Shown in pieces: positions 50,667 through 59,505 of a stretch of 64,000 bases of DNA. The first letter of the stretch is position 1. Every line of letters begins with the position of its first letter. This DNA is from Aliirhizobium smilacinae. Lineage in GTDB: Bacteria > Pseudomonadota > Alphaproteobacteria > Rhizobiales > Rhizobiaceae. The stretch covers positions 124,001 through 188,000 of the forward strand of contig NZ_VDMN01000005.1 in assembly GCF_006335145.1 (NCBI RefSeq). The letters are read 5' to 3'. The position numbers were made by a program, and so were the translations under genes. The notes under the pieces were generated by a model, which was not told the origin of the DNA, made no database searches, and worked only from the letters and a program-made list of their open reading frames with translations.

Positions 50667-50807
50667 GGTGGTCTCCTGGCATGGCTCGAGGCGGCGAATG
50701 CTGCCCGACTGTGCCTTTAGATCTGGTGCAATCCGAAGCGGTTGGAAGATGAGGTGGCATCGATCTTTTTTGCGGAAGGCCTGTCGTCTCAGCCGGCAAC
50801 CGGACAG

Positions 50808-50847
50808 ATCGCCCCTGCCGAACCAATCGAAGTTCGGCAGGGGCGAT
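50808..50847 (-). terminator. Long perfect hairpin downstream of the sugar permease gene
   Basis: A perfect 16-bp GC-rich stem (arms 50808-50823 and 50832-50847, ATCGCCCCTGCCGAAC with its complement) around an 8-nt loop, 38 nt after the xylH stop codon. There is no T-run on either strand, so it is either a factor-assisted terminator or a message-stabilising 3' end. Confidence 0.55.
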
Positions 50848-50884
50848 TCAGTATCGTTCCGTTACGCGTCGAGAGTGAGCGGTT

Positions 50885-52048
50885 TCAGAGCCGCTTCACA
50901 CCGGAAGATATGATGTCGAGATAGACGGCGATGACAAGGATGATGCCCTTGATGATCTGCTGCCAGAACGTATCGACACCGAGCATCGACATGCCGTTGT
51001 CGAGGCTTGCCATGATCAATGCACCGACGAGTGCCCCGATGACGGATCCGACGCCGCCACGCATCGATGTGCCGCCGATGAAGCAGGAGGCGATGGCATC
51101 GAGTTCGCCGCCGAAGCCTGCCGAAGGTGTACCGGCCGCAAGTCTTGCGGTGGTCGTCAGACCCGCCAGCGCGGCCATGACGCCCATCAGACCGAATACG
51201 ACCATCTTGACCAGATTGACGTTGACGCCAGAAAGGCGGGTTGCCTCTGCGTTCGAGCCGACGGCATAGATATAGCGGCCGAAGACCGTTCCCTTGGCGA
51301 TGATCGTGAAGATGCCGAGCACGAACAGCAGGACGAGGACCGGGACGGGGATACCCTGATAGGAATTCAGAACCAGCACGAAACCGAGAATGAGGATGCC
51401 GATCCCGACGAGCCTCGTTGCTTCCATGACCGGCGTGGGGACGCGCAGACTATGCTGCAGGCGTTTGCGGCGTGTTCGGAACGCCATGAAAAGCAGGAGA
51501 ACGAAGAGCGCTATGGCGCATCCGTTGCCCAGCCAGCCAGGAAGGTAACCCTGTCCGATGTAACGCAGGCTCGGAGAAACGGGGGCGATCGTTATGCCGC
51601 CGGTCAAGCCAAGTACGGACCCTCGAAATGCAAGCTGTCCACCAAGCGTCACGATGAAGGACGGGATGCCGAGATAGGCGGTCAGCCAGCCGTTCATCAG
51701 GCCAAGCGCCGCCCCTGCCAGAAGAACGAAGGATATCGTTCCTGCTAAAGGCCAGCCATAGACCGCATCGAGAATGGCAGCGATACCGCCAAGAAGCCCA
51801 AGCAGAGACCCGACCGAGAGGTCGATTTCACCTGCCACGATGACGAAAACCATCGCGGCTGCCAGTATCCCGGTGATTGCCATCTGGCGGAGCAGGTTGG
51901 AAAAGTTGCGCGCCGTCAGAAAACCGGACACGCCGGTATCGGTGTTAAACGTGAGATATCCAAACAGGGCCCAGATCAGGCAGACGACGATCAGCAGGGC
52001 TACAATCTTGTTTTCGGAAAGGAATTTTCGAAGATTTATATTCGCCAT
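50885..52048 (-). CDS. xylH: Sugar ABC transporter permease, XylH type
   Basis: A permease of 387 residues with 10 or so membrane helices, belonging to the branched/ribose-xylose permease family. Signs are GEIDLSVGSLLGLLGG (periplasmic helix region), GTPSAGFGGELDAIASCFIGGTSMRGGVG (ATPase-coupling EAA-like segment) and the C-terminal GIILVIAVYLDI. The start is ATG 52048 with AGAAGG upstream; GTG 52078 would be nearly at the stop of the ATPase gene. It is the last gene of the xylF-xylG-xylH order on the minus strand and ends at a 16-bp hairpin. Xylose as substrate is supported by the AraC-type regulator and GH43 enzyme nearby. Confidence 0.88.
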   Translation of the reverse strand: MANINLRKFLSENKIVALLIVVCLIWALFGYLTFNTDTGVSGFLTARNFSNLLRQMAITGILAAAMVFVIVAGEIDLSVGSLLGLLGGIAAILDAVYGWPLAGTISFVLLAGAALGLMNGWLTAYLGIPSFIVTLGGQLAFRGSVLGLTGGITIAPVSPSLRYIGQGYLPGWLGNGCAIALFVLLLFMAFRTRRKRLQHSLRVPTPVMEATRLVGIGILILGFVLVLNSYQGIPVPVLVLLFVLGIFTIIAKGTVFGRYIYAVGSNAEATRLSGVNVNLVKMVVFGLMGVMAALAGLTTTARLAAGTPSAGFGGELDAIASCFIGGTSMRGGVGSVIGALVGALIMASLDNGMSMLGVDTFWQQIIKGIILVIAVYLDIISSGVKRL

Positions 52049-52083
52049 TTTAAAAATGCCTTCTGCAGCCGTGGCCACACGTT

Positions 52084-53616
52084 TCAGGCCATTTGCGTGG
52101 TCTGGCCCAAAGCCGCGGCCAACACGTGTTCCTGAGTCAGGTTGTCATTGACGAAATCGCCGCGCAGCCGGCCTTCCCCGATCACGAGGACACGATCGGA
52201 GATGCCCAGGACTTCGGTCAGTTCCGACGACACCATCAGAACTGCCACGCCTGCCTTGGCGAGCGCGAAAATCAGCTTGTAGATTTCATATTTTGCGCCG
52301 ACATCGACTCCGCGGGTCGGCTCGTCGAGAATGAGAATCCGTGGATCGGGCAGCATCATCTTGGAGAGCACCGCCTTCTGCTGATTGCCACCGGAGAGCG
52401 ATGCAATGGGCAGCATCGGATCGGCAGTCTTGATCTTCAGGCGCAGGATTTCGCCCTGAATCTGTGCAAGCTCTTCATGCTCGTCGATCAGGCCGAACGC
52501 GGCGAAGCGATTAAGAACCGAAATCGTCATGTTATGGCCGACACCGATGATCGGAAGAATGCCGCTTCGCTTCCGATCTTCCGGCACCATGCAGATACCC
52601 GCCTTCACGGCATCGCGCGGTGACCGGATCGTAATTTCTTTGCCCTCGAGATAAGCGCTCCCCTTATGGGTGCCGTGATAGGCACCGAACAGGGTTGAGA
52701 CCAGCTCGGTCCGCCCTGCGCCGACGAGGCCCGCTATCCCCAAAATCTCACCCTTGCGGATCTTGAACGAAACGTCGTCGACCACCTTCCGCTCGGGGTT
52801 CGTGACATCCCAGCAGGAGATGTTGCGCGCCTCCAGAACGACCTCACCGATATCGTGGTCTTCCTTGGGATAGAGGTTCTTCATTTCCCGGCCGACCATC
52901 ATGGTCACGATGCCGGCCGTCGTCAGCTCGCCGATCGGGCGTGTGCCGATATGCGTTCCGTCACGAATGACCGTGACTGTGTCCGAGATTTCAGCCACCT
53001 CCTCGAGCTTGTGAGAAATGTAGACGCAGGCAAGACCCTCCGCCTTCAAACCCTTTATGAGGTCGAGCAGCGTTCGGATTTCCGTGGCGGTCAGCGCCGA
53101 GGTCGGCTCGTCGAGGATCAGCAGTTTGGCATTTTTGTTGAGTGCCTTGGCGATTTCGATGAGCTGTTGCTTGCCACCGGAATAGTTGAGGACGGGCAGC
53201 GCCGGATTGATGTCATGGACATTCAGTTTGGCGAGCAGTTCCTGCGCCCGGGCGTTCATTGCATCGTAATCGAGAAAACCGTGATTGCTGATCTCGGACC
53301 CAAGGAAGATGTTTTCTGCCACGGACAGATGCGGGACCATCATCAGTTCCTGGTGGATGATGGCAATGCCAGCCTTTTCCGTTTCGCGGATGGACGAGGC
53401 CTTCAGTTCCCGCCCCTCCCACAGGATTTCGCCTTCCCAGCTGCCATAGGGATAAACTGCCGACAGGACCTTCATCAAGGTCGACTTGCCGGCTCCATTC
53501 TCACCGCAGAGGCCGACGCACTCGCCGCGGCGAACTTCAAGGTGAATTCTATCCAGAGCCTTCACGCCGGAAAAGCTCTTGGAGATATTCTTCATTTCGA
53601 GAAGAAAGTCACTCAT
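52084..53616 (-). CDS. xylG: Sugar ABC transporter ATP-binding protein, XylG type (two ATPase domains)
   Basis: A protein of 510 residues with two ATPase domains. The first has GENGAGKSTLMKV, NYSGGKQQLIEIAKA, LLILDEPTSALT and YISHKLEEV. The second has the degenerate A-loop GLVGAGRTELV of the second domain of sugar ATPases, then LSGGNQQKAVLSKM, ILILDEPTRGVD and MVSSELTEVLG. This asymmetric layout is the rule in RbsA/XylG/MglA proteins. It lies between the binding protein gene (65 nt upstream) and the permease gene. Confidence 0.9.
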   Translation of the reverse strand: MSDFLLEMKNISKSFSGVKALDRIHLEVRRGECVGLCGENGAGKSTLMKVLSAVYPYGSWEGEILWEGRELKASSIRETEKAGIAIIHQELMMVPHLSVAENIFLGSEISNHGFLDYDAMNARAQELLAKLNVHDINPALPVLNYSGGKQQLIEIAKALNKNAKLLILDEPTSALTATEIRTLLDLIKGLKAEGLACVYISHKLEEVAEISDTVTVIRDGTHIGTRPIGELTTAGIVTMMVGREMKNLYPKEDHDIGEVVLEARNISCWDVTNPERKVVDDVSFKIRKGEILGIAGLVGAGRTELVSTLFGAYHGTHKGSAYLEGKEITIRSPRDAVKAGICMVPEDRKRSGILPIIGVGHNMTISVLNRFAAFGLIDEHEELAQIQGEILRLKIKTADPMLPIASLSGGNQQKAVLSKMMLPDPRILILDEPTRGVDVGAKYEIYKLIFALAKAGVAVLMVSSELTEVLGISDRVLVIGEGRLRGDFVNDNLTQEHVLAAALGQTTQMA

Positions 53617-53639
53617 CGTACCCTCGTAATGTAGTTGAA

Positions 53640-53670
53640 GGCCCCGGAATCAGTTGCTGGTCCCGAGGCC
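53640..53670 (-). promoter_or_regulatory. Intercistronic stem-loop between xylF and xylG
   Basis: On the minus strand GGCCTCGG pairs with CCGGGGCC (one G-T wobble) around a 15-nt loop, in the 65-nt gap after the binding protein gene. There is no T-run. It probably stabilises the xylF message, so that the binding protein is made in excess over the ATPase. Confidence 0.45.
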
Positions 53671-53681
53671 GTTCGCCTCGT

Positions 53682-54698
53682 TTACTTCAGGCCGATCTGT
53701 TCCTTGGTGTAGAACTCATCCTTCACATAGACGTCGACATTGTCCTTGGTGACGGCGGTCGGCGTCAGCAACAGGGTGTCCACGTCTTTGGTCCCGTTGT
53801 TGATTTTCGAATTGAATGCCGGCTTTTCACCCTTCACCAGCTGCACCGTGAGCTTTGCGGCTTCGGACGCGATAAGCTTCAGCGGCTTGTAGACGGTAAC
53901 AGTCTGCGTTCCGTCGAGAAGCCGCTTGACGGCGGCAAGGTCGGAATCCTGTCCGGAAACGGCGGTCTTGCCGGCAAGGCCCTGCGCGGCAAGCGCCTGG
54001 ATGGCACCACCGGCGGTTCCGTCATTGGATGCCACCACGGCGTCGATCTTGTTATCTGCAGCAGTCAGCGCATTTTCCATGATCGAGAGTGCTTCGGTCG
54101 GGCTCCACTCCTTGACCCACTGCGAGCCGACGATCTTGACCTTGCCTGCATCGACGGCCGCCTTCAGAGCCTTCTCCTGGCCGGCACGCAGATATTTCGC
54201 ATTGTTGTCGGTCGGCGACCCGCCGAGGAGGTAATAATTGCCCTCGGGCTTCACCTTCAGCACATTTTCGGCCTGCATATAACCGACGCGTTCGTTATCG
54301 AACGAGATATAGGCGTCGACATCGGCGTTGAGGATCAGGCGGTCATAAGCAAGAACCTTGATGCCCGATGCCTTTGCATCGGCGATCACGGCATCGAAAA
54401 CCTTCGAGTTCATCGGCACGATGACGATGGCATCGACGCCTTGGGCAATCAGGTTTTCGACCTGCTTCACCTGCTTTTCTTCATTGCCATCAGCGGACTG
54501 GACGCTGACCTTGGCACCAAGTTTCTCCGCGGCAGCGGTGAAATAGTCGCGATCCCGCACCCAGCGCTCTACGCGCAGGTCATCGATCGAGAAACCGATC
54601 ACAGGCTTGTCAGGAGATGCATTTGCCACCCCGGTGGTTGCATAAAAACCGGCTGCGATCCCGAACGCCGCTGTCGTAAACAAAAGAAATTTCTTCAT
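53682..54698 (-). CDS. xylF: D-xylose-type ABC transporter substrate-binding protein
   Basis: A periplasmic protein of 338 residues with a Sec signal (MKKFLLFTTAAFGIAAGFYA, cleavage near VANA). The body is the two-lobe ribose/xylose type: KPVIGFSIDDLRVERWVRDRDYF, AIVIVPMNSKVFDAVIADAKA, YDRLILNADVDAYISFDNERVG, and VVASNDGTAGGAIQALAAQG as the ligand-binding aspartate region. The YDRLI and SFDNERVG segments are the ones typical of XylF. The ribosome site (GAGGAGG) before the ATG is strong. It leads the xylFGH operon; its 333-nt upstream region has several small stem-loops and faces the 3' end of the xylR-type gene. Confidence 0.9.
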   Translation of the reverse strand: MKKFLLFTTAAFGIAAGFYATTGVANASPDKPVIGFSIDDLRVERWVRDRDYFTAAAEKLGAKVSVQSADGNEEKQVKQVENLIAQGVDAIVIVPMNSKVFDAVIADAKASGIKVLAYDRLILNADVDAYISFDNERVGYMQAENVLKVKPEGNYYLLGGSPTDNNAKYLRAGQEKALKAAVDAGKVKIVGSQWVKEWSPTEALSIMENALTAADNKIDAVVASNDGTAGGAIQALAAQGLAGKTAVSGQDSDLAAVKRLLDGTQTVTVYKPLKLIASEAAKLTVQLVKGEKPAFNSKINNGTKDVDTLLLTPTAVTKDNVDVYVKDEFYTKEQIGLK

Positions 54699-55031
54699 AA
54701 CCTAACCTCCTCTTGATGGCGGCCGTAACCGGCGCGCTTTCCCAACGCCCATGCTCGTCGAGCATGCAGCCCGCAGGCAGGGTAATGCCCTGCCACGGTC
54801 GTTGCCTCTTGATATGGCGTGAGCCACCTCCGTAACCTCTCCGCGAAGACGCGGCAGTTACCTCCTCAAGATGCATTTGATACGGTGCTTTGGTAGGTTG
54901 CAAGGATGATATGATGCACGTACCTCAAATGCGACAATTTATCACATCTGTGGGTGGCGACGTTTTCCGGAACGAGAGGATTTCCGCTGCACGGAGGACG
55001 CTTATCGATAGGCGCCATCCCTGCCGATCGA
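54699..55031. promoter_or_regulatory. Upstream region of xylF with several stem-loops
   Basis: No gene of its own. It contains CATGCTC-GTC-GAGCATG, GGCAGGG-TAATG-CCCTGCC and CCGCG-AAGA-CGCGG (54841-54854), all small perfect stems in the leader of xylF, and several copies of a short GTAACC-type element (as in ACCTCCGTAACCTC). The AT-richer part (54890-54960) is the best place for the promoter. The AraC-type regulator probably binds here; I cannot define the site. Confidence 0.45.
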
Positions 55032-56216
55032 TCAACGAGCGACGGTGTTTCTCTGGTATTCGCGCGGGCTGCATCCGAGTTCACGCTTGAACACGGTATG
55101 CATGTATTGATTACTGGTAAAGCCGCTGAGTTCCGCCACCCTCTCAAGCGGTAGGCCGAGGTCCATCAATAATTTCTGAGCTGTCTGAAGCCGATAGGCC
55201 AGCATGTCGTCATGGACTGTGTAGCCGAATGCACGGCGGAAATGCGTCTCCAGCGTCGTTCGGGAAACTCCGACATAGGCGGCGACCTGGGCGACCTTGA
55301 TCCCCTGTCCGGCAAATTGCCGGATAAAATGCCTCGCCCGCATCACGTAAGGGTCGTAGATCGGCTGGTATCGGGAGGACATCTGTGCGTTCAACCCTTC
55401 CGGCGGAATGATGACGCGGGTCTCGTCCAATGTCGCGCCGATCAGACGGCGATGCAGCATGGCGGCCGCTGTCCGTCCCATGCTGCGGGTTCCCTGCCGC
55501 ACGGAGCTGATCGGTATTCGCGTCAACATGCGCAGGAGCGGGTCGTCATCTATACCGACGATCGATACCTGTTCGGGAACGGCGATATCGGCAAGGATGC
55601 ACGCTTGCAGGATATGGCGTGCACGCGAGTCAGTGACTGCGATCACGCCTATTGGTTTGGGTAGTCCTTTCAGCCATGCGATCACGTCGGCCAGGATCTC
55701 GTCCCAATCAGGCCCGAACGTTCCCTGTCCCTTGAAGATCTCCGGCTTGGCGCGATCCCGCGCGCAGAGCTTCAGATAGGCTTTCTCCCGCTCCTCCGAC
55801 CAGCGGTATGAACGGGTTTCCGGCAGGCCGTAAAAGGCAAAGCGCGGCAGGCCCATGTCGACGAGATGGGTATAGGCTTCCGTCACCAGCTTTTCATTGT
55901 CCGTCGCCACATAAGGGAAGTTGCGCGGATAGTCGGCGTTGCGATGATAGGAGCCGCCGACGCCGATCACCGGTATCGAAACCTCCGACAGCGCCGTGAC
56001 AAAGTCGGGATCGTCGAAGTCCGCGATGATACCGTTTCCGGACCAGTCCGAAATTCCTGCAACGCTGTCGCGAAAATCCTCGTGCAGCAGCATGTCCCAG
56101 ACGGCGCGCGTCGATTTCACATAGTCGCAAACGCCGGCGATGATCTCCCGCCCGTAACTCCCGCGTGCCTTGAAGAGCAGCGCTACCTGATATCCATTGC
56201 GTTTCTTCGCGGTCAT
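55032..56216 (-). CDS. xylR: XylR-type transcriptional activator (AraC family)
   Basis: A regulator of 394 residues, close to the E. coli XylR length. The N-terminal two thirds form a periplasmic-binding-protein-like sugar sensor (SYGREIIAGVCDYVKSTRAVW, then GVIAVTDSRARHILQA and VSIVGIDDDPLLRML). The C-terminal AraC-type double helix-turn-helix reads VAAYVGVSRTTLETHFRRAFG, LERVAELSGFTSNQYMHTVFK and LGCSPREYQR. I chose ATG 56216, which has GGAGG 5 nt upstream; a longer frame to 56294 would reach into the divergent promoter. It lies between xylFGH and the second sugar importer with GH43, and should activate both when xylose is present. Confidence 0.9.
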   Translation of the reverse strand: MTAKKRNGYQVALLFKARGSYGREIIAGVCDYVKSTRAVWDMLLHEDFRDSVAGISDWSGNGIIADFDDPDFVTALSEVSIPVIGVGGSYHRNADYPRNFPYVATDNEKLVTEAYTHLVDMGLPRFAFYGLPETRSYRWSEEREKAYLKLCARDRAKPEIFKGQGTFGPDWDEILADVIAWLKGLPKPIGVIAVTDSRARHILQACILADIAVPEQVSIVGIDDDPLLRMLTRIPISSVRQGTRSMGRTAAAMLHRRLIGATLDETRVIIPPEGLNAQMSSRYQPIYDPYVMRARHFIRQFAGQGIKVAQVAAYVGVSRTTLETHFRRAFGYTVHDDMLAYRLQTAQKLLMDLGLPLERVAELSGFTSNQYMHTVFKRELGCSPREYQRNTVAR

Positions 56217-56295
56217 CTCATCCTCCATCAGACCCCGTTTCATCAGCGCTATCAACTTGGCGGCGTTTGCAAGAAAAACCTTCGCATTCATCAAG

Positions 56296-56316
56296 ACTGT
56301 TAAAAATCATAACGGT
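56296..56316. promoter_or_regulatory. Imperfect inverted repeat between xylR and the GH43 importer operon
   Basis: ACTGTTA-N7-TAACGGT, a 21-bp inverted repeat with 6 of 7 pairs, lies 80 nt before xylR and 101 nt before the binding protein gene in the divergent region. It is a candidate operator for the adjacent regulator or another sugar-responsive factor. Confidence 0.4.
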
Positions 56317-56416
56317 GGGTGCAAAACCGCATGGTCTAGCTTTCGACCATGAGCCGGGTGTGGAGCCTCGGTTCGGAGGGATCTGGCGTCAGCCGGACAC
56401 ATTGGAGGAAATTGTC

Positions 56417-57670
56417 ATGAAATCATTTTGCCTCGGGGCCGCAACGGTCCTGGGATTGACTTTGGCTGGCTCTGCCTTGGTGGATGACGTCCGCATGCTG
56501 GCGATCGAGCCGAATGTTCCGGAAGGGCGGCAGTATTATCTCGACGTCGCAAAGGCGTATGAGGCGGAAAACCCCGGCACGAAAGTGCAGTTCGACTTCC
56601 TCGATGACACATCGTTCAAATCCAAGCTGCCGACCTTGCTGCAGTCATCTGCGCGTCCAGACGCTTTCTTCACATGGACCGGCGGCGTATTCTACGAACA
56701 GGCAAAGGCCGGTGTGCTGAAGGACATTTCGACCGATTTCACCGATGCCGACCGTAAGAACTATTCGCCTTCCGGCATTCAGTCGATGAGCCATGACGGA
56801 AAACTCTACGGCGTACCGATGTATGCCGCGAGCGTCGTGCTCTGGTACAACAAGGCGCTCGTCGAGAAGGCCGGTATCGACCCGAAGGCGATCAAGAACT
56901 GGGAAGGCCTGCTTGCTGCCTCCAAGAAAATTCAAGGCGCCGGCATTGTGCCGATCGTCATGGGTGGCAAGGACAAGTGGCCGATCGCCCTCTTCTATGG
57001 CCAGCTTGCTGCCCGTATCGCCGGCACGGACGGCGTCGCAGCCGCTGACAAGGGTGAGAACGAAGGCTTCAACAATCCCGCCTTCATTCAGGCCGGCGAC
57101 GCGTTGAAGCAACTGGCAGATCTCAAGCCGTTCCAGCCGGGTTACATGGATACGACGCAGCCCAAGGCCGCCGGCCTGTTCGGTGACGGCAAGGGTGCCT
57201 TCTATCTTGCCGGCAACTTCCTGGTCGGTGCGCAGGCGCAGAATTCTGCCTCGGGCAAGGGTCTCGGTGATGATCTCGACTTCATAACCTTCCCGGCCGT
57301 TGACGGCGGCAAGGGTGAACATGCCGACACATTCGGCGGCGTCAATGGCTGGCTGGTGACCAAGGATGCGGGCCAGTCAACGGTCAAGTTCCTGAAATTC
57401 CTGACCAACAACAAGAACCAGACGGAAGGTGGTCGCCTGAAGATCTGGCTGCCGATCGGCACCAATGCCCAATCCGGCATTGCCGACCCGCGTCTGCGCC
57501 GGATCGCCGAAGATCTTTCCAAGGCACCGCATCACCAGCTCTATCTCGACCAGATGCTCGGAGCCAGCGTCGGAGCAGCCCTCAACGATGCCGCAGCACA
57601 GATCGTGACCGGCGACATCTCGCCGGAAGAAGCGGCTGCCCTCGTGGAAGAAGCGCGCGAAATGCGCTGA
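56417..57670 (+). CDS. Sugar ABC transporter substrate-binding protein, family 1 (MalE type)
   Basis: A periplasmic protein of 417 residues. It has a Sec signal of about 20 residues (FCLGAATVLGLTLAGSA) and the family-1 body: NVPEGRQYYLDVAKAYEAENPG, LQSSARPDAFFTWTGGVFYEQAKAG, VLWYNKALVEKAGIDP and MGGKDKWPIALFYGQ. GGAGG lies before ATG 56417; an upstream frame to 56267 is not likely to be translated. It starts an operon with two permeases, a GH43 enzyme and an ATPase. The ligand is probably a xylose-containing oligosaccharide, as a GH43 xylosidase lies in the same operon. Confidence 0.88.
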   Translation: MKSFCLGAATVLGLTLAGSALVDDVRMLAIEPNVPEGRQYYLDVAKAYEAENPGTKVQFDFLDDTSFKSKLPTLLQSSARPDAFFTWTGGVFYEQAKAGVLKDISTDFTDADRKNYSPSGIQSMSHDGKLYGVPMYAASVVLWYNKALVEKAGIDPKAIKNWEGLLAASKKIQGAGIVPIVMGGKDKWPIALFYGQLAARIAGTDGVAAADKGENEGFNNPAFIQAGDALKQLADLKPFQPGYMDTTQPKAAGLFGDGKGAFYLAGNFLVGAQAQNSASGKGLGDDLDFITFPAVDGGKGEHADTFGGVNGWLVTKDAGQSTVKFLKFLTNNKNQTEGGRLKIWLPIGTNAQSGIADPRLRRIAEDLSKAPHHQLYLDQMLGASVGAALNDAAAQIVTGDISPEEAAALVEEAREMR

Positions 57671-57741
57671 TACCTCGCTGAGGTGGGCGTGGCGTTCACT
57701 CGCCACGCCTCATGCAACCCCCGGACATATCGAGGAATGAC

Positions 57742-58674
57742 ATGACGACCATGATCGGCTCACGCCCGACGCTTAGCCCGGCGGCGCGCATTGCGCGCAT
57801 GCACCGACAAGGAAAGCTGACGGCTCTCCTGCTGTTTCTGCCGCCGGCCCTGGTGCTGTTCACCCTTTTCGTCATCTGGCCGATCTTCAACGCCGCCAAT
57901 CTGAGCTTCTTCAAATGGAGCGGTTACGGCGCGATCGACAATTTCGTCGGCACCCAGAATTACCAGCGGCTTGCCAATCACTCTGTCTTCCACCAGTCGC
58001 TGTGGAATTCGGTAAAGCTGATCCTGGCGTCGCTGTTTATCCAGATACCGCTGGCCCTGACGCTGGCGCTGCTTATCTACAAAAAGACGTCGGCCAATAC
58101 CGCTTTCCGGCTGATCTTCTTTGCGCCTTACATCCTGGCCGAGATCGCCTCCGGCGTGATCTGGAGCTTCATCTTTGATGGTGATTTCGGGGTGTCCGGC
58201 CAGATCGCTGCCGCACTCGGAATCGATCCGTTCTATATCCTGGCTGACCGACAATTTGCCTTCCTGGCAATCATCACCGTCGTGGTGTGGAAGTATTTCG
58301 GCTATCACATGATGATCTTTATCGCGGCACTTCAGGCGGTGCCCGACGACCTGCTCGAAGCCGCGGACATAGACGGCGCGAGCCGATTGCAGAAGGTGTT
58401 TTACGTCAAGCTGCCGCTGATCATGCACGCGATCAAGCTATCTGCATTCTTTGCGATCGTTGGCGCGTTGCAGGTCTTCGACATCATCATTCCGCTCACG
58501 AATGGCGGGCCGTCGAACTCCACCCATTCGATCGTCAGTTACCTTTACACCTATGGTCTGGCGCAGCTGAATGTCGGTTACGGCGCTGCCGTTGGTGTTG
58601 TCCTGTTCATTCTCTGCATGGTGACGGCCTTTAGCTACAAACGCCTCGCCATGGGTAAAGGAGGCGCGTTATGA
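57742..58674 (+). CDS. Sugar ABC transporter permease, MalF/UgpA type
   Basis: A permease of 310 residues with six membrane helices. The first helix follows a cytoplasmic N-terminus (TALLLFLPPALVLFTLFVIW). The coupling loop is the EAA motif DLLEAADIDGASRLQKVFYVKLP. ATG 57742 is preferred, with GAGGA about 6 nt upstream; ATG 57712 in the same frame is the alternative. It overlaps the second permease gene by 4 nt (ATGA). It pairs with the MalG-type permease to form the channel. Confidence 0.9.
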   Translation: MTTMIGSRPTLSPAARIARMHRQGKLTALLLFLPPALVLFTLFVIWPIFNAANLSFFKWSGYGAIDNFVGTQNYQRLANHSVFHQSLWNSVKLILASLFIQIPLALTLALLIYKKTSANTAFRLIFFAPYILAEIASGVIWSFIFDGDFGVSGQIAAALGIDPFYILADRQFAFLAIITVVVWKYFGYHMMIFIAALQAVPDDLLEAADIDGASRLQKVFYVKLPLIMHAIKLSAFFAIVGALQVFDIIIPLTNGGPSNSTHSIVSYLYTYGLAQLNVGYGAAVGVVLFILCMVTAFSYKRLAMGKGGAL

Positions 58675-59501
58675 TCCGCCCCGGTTTCTTCCTAGCCCTT
58701 ATTCGTGCCGCGATCCTGTCGTTGGTGGCGGCGCTGGTCATCGTGCCGCTTATCGCAACCTTTATGGGCGGGTTCAAATCTGTTGGCGAGTTGAGGGCAT
58801 CACCTTTGGGCCTGCCTTCCGTCTGGCGTGTCGAGACCTATACCGACATCCTCGGCGGATCGGTCTTCTGGGGCTATATCCAGAATTCGCTGATCATCTC
58901 GTTCTCGGCCGTGTTTCTGACCCTGCTGCTGGCCTCGATGGCGGCCTACATCTTCGCGCAGATCCGTTTTTTCGGCTCGAAATATATCCAGGCCTATTTG
59001 CTGCTTGGGCTAATGTTTCCCTTCGCCACGGCGATCGTGCCGCTCTTCCTGCAGATTCGCGATTTCGGGTTGCTGGACAATCCACTCGGCGTGATCCTGC
59101 CGCAGACGGCCTTTTCGATGGCATTTGCGATCGTGCTTTTGCGCAGCTTCTTCCAGCAATTGCCGAAGGAACTGTTCGAGGCCGCCTATGTTGATGGCTG
59201 CGGATATATCGGTTTCTTCTTCCGCTTTACCCTGCCGCTCTCGACTCCGATCCTTGCGACCGTCGGCACCTTCGTTTTCGTCCAGAGCTGGAACAACTAT
59301 CTCCTGCCGCTGGTCGTGATCAATAACAGCGCGGGCTACACCTGGCCGCTCGGCATCATGCGGTATCGGGGCGAATTCATGGTCGAGTGGAACCGCATCC
59401 TCGCCTTCGTGTCGCTCACGATCCTGCCGGCGCTGATTTTCTTCACCTTCACCCAGAAATACATCGTGGCCGGTCTCACCCGCGGCTCCGTGAAAGGCTG
59501 A
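58671..59501 (+). CDS. Sugar ABC transporter permease, MalG/UgpE type
   Basis: A permease of 276 residues with six membrane helices and the C-terminal coupling loop with the EAA motif KELFEAAYVDGCGYIGFFFRFTLP. The N-terminal helix reads ALIRAAILSLVAALVIVPLI. The terminus KYIVAGLTRGSVKG is typical of the MalG/UgpE family. It overlaps the MalF-type gene by 4 nt and is followed 4 nt later by the GH43 gene. Confidence 0.9.
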   Translation: MIRPGFFLALIRAAILSLVAALVIVPLIATFMGGFKSVGELRASPLGLPSVWRVETYTDILGGSVFWGYIQNSLIISFSAVFLTLLLASMAAYIFAQIRFFGSKYIQAYLLLGLMFPFATAIVPLFLQIRDFGLLDNPLGVILPQTAFSMAFAIVLLRSFFQQLPKELFEAAYVDGCGYIGFFFRFTLPLSTPILATVGTFVFVQSWNNYLLPLVVINNSAGYTWPLGIMRYRGEFMVEWNRILAFVSLTILPALIFFTFTQKYIVAGLTRGSVKG

Positions 59502-59505
59502 CTTC

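Noticed and set aside
50690..50765. SAM-II-like riboswitch before the cystathionine gamma-synthase family gene
   Set aside because: The minus-strand leader has GGATTGCA and CTAAAGG, which recall SAM-II, but I cannot pair a P1 stem around them or find the GTGATTT-type element in the right place.
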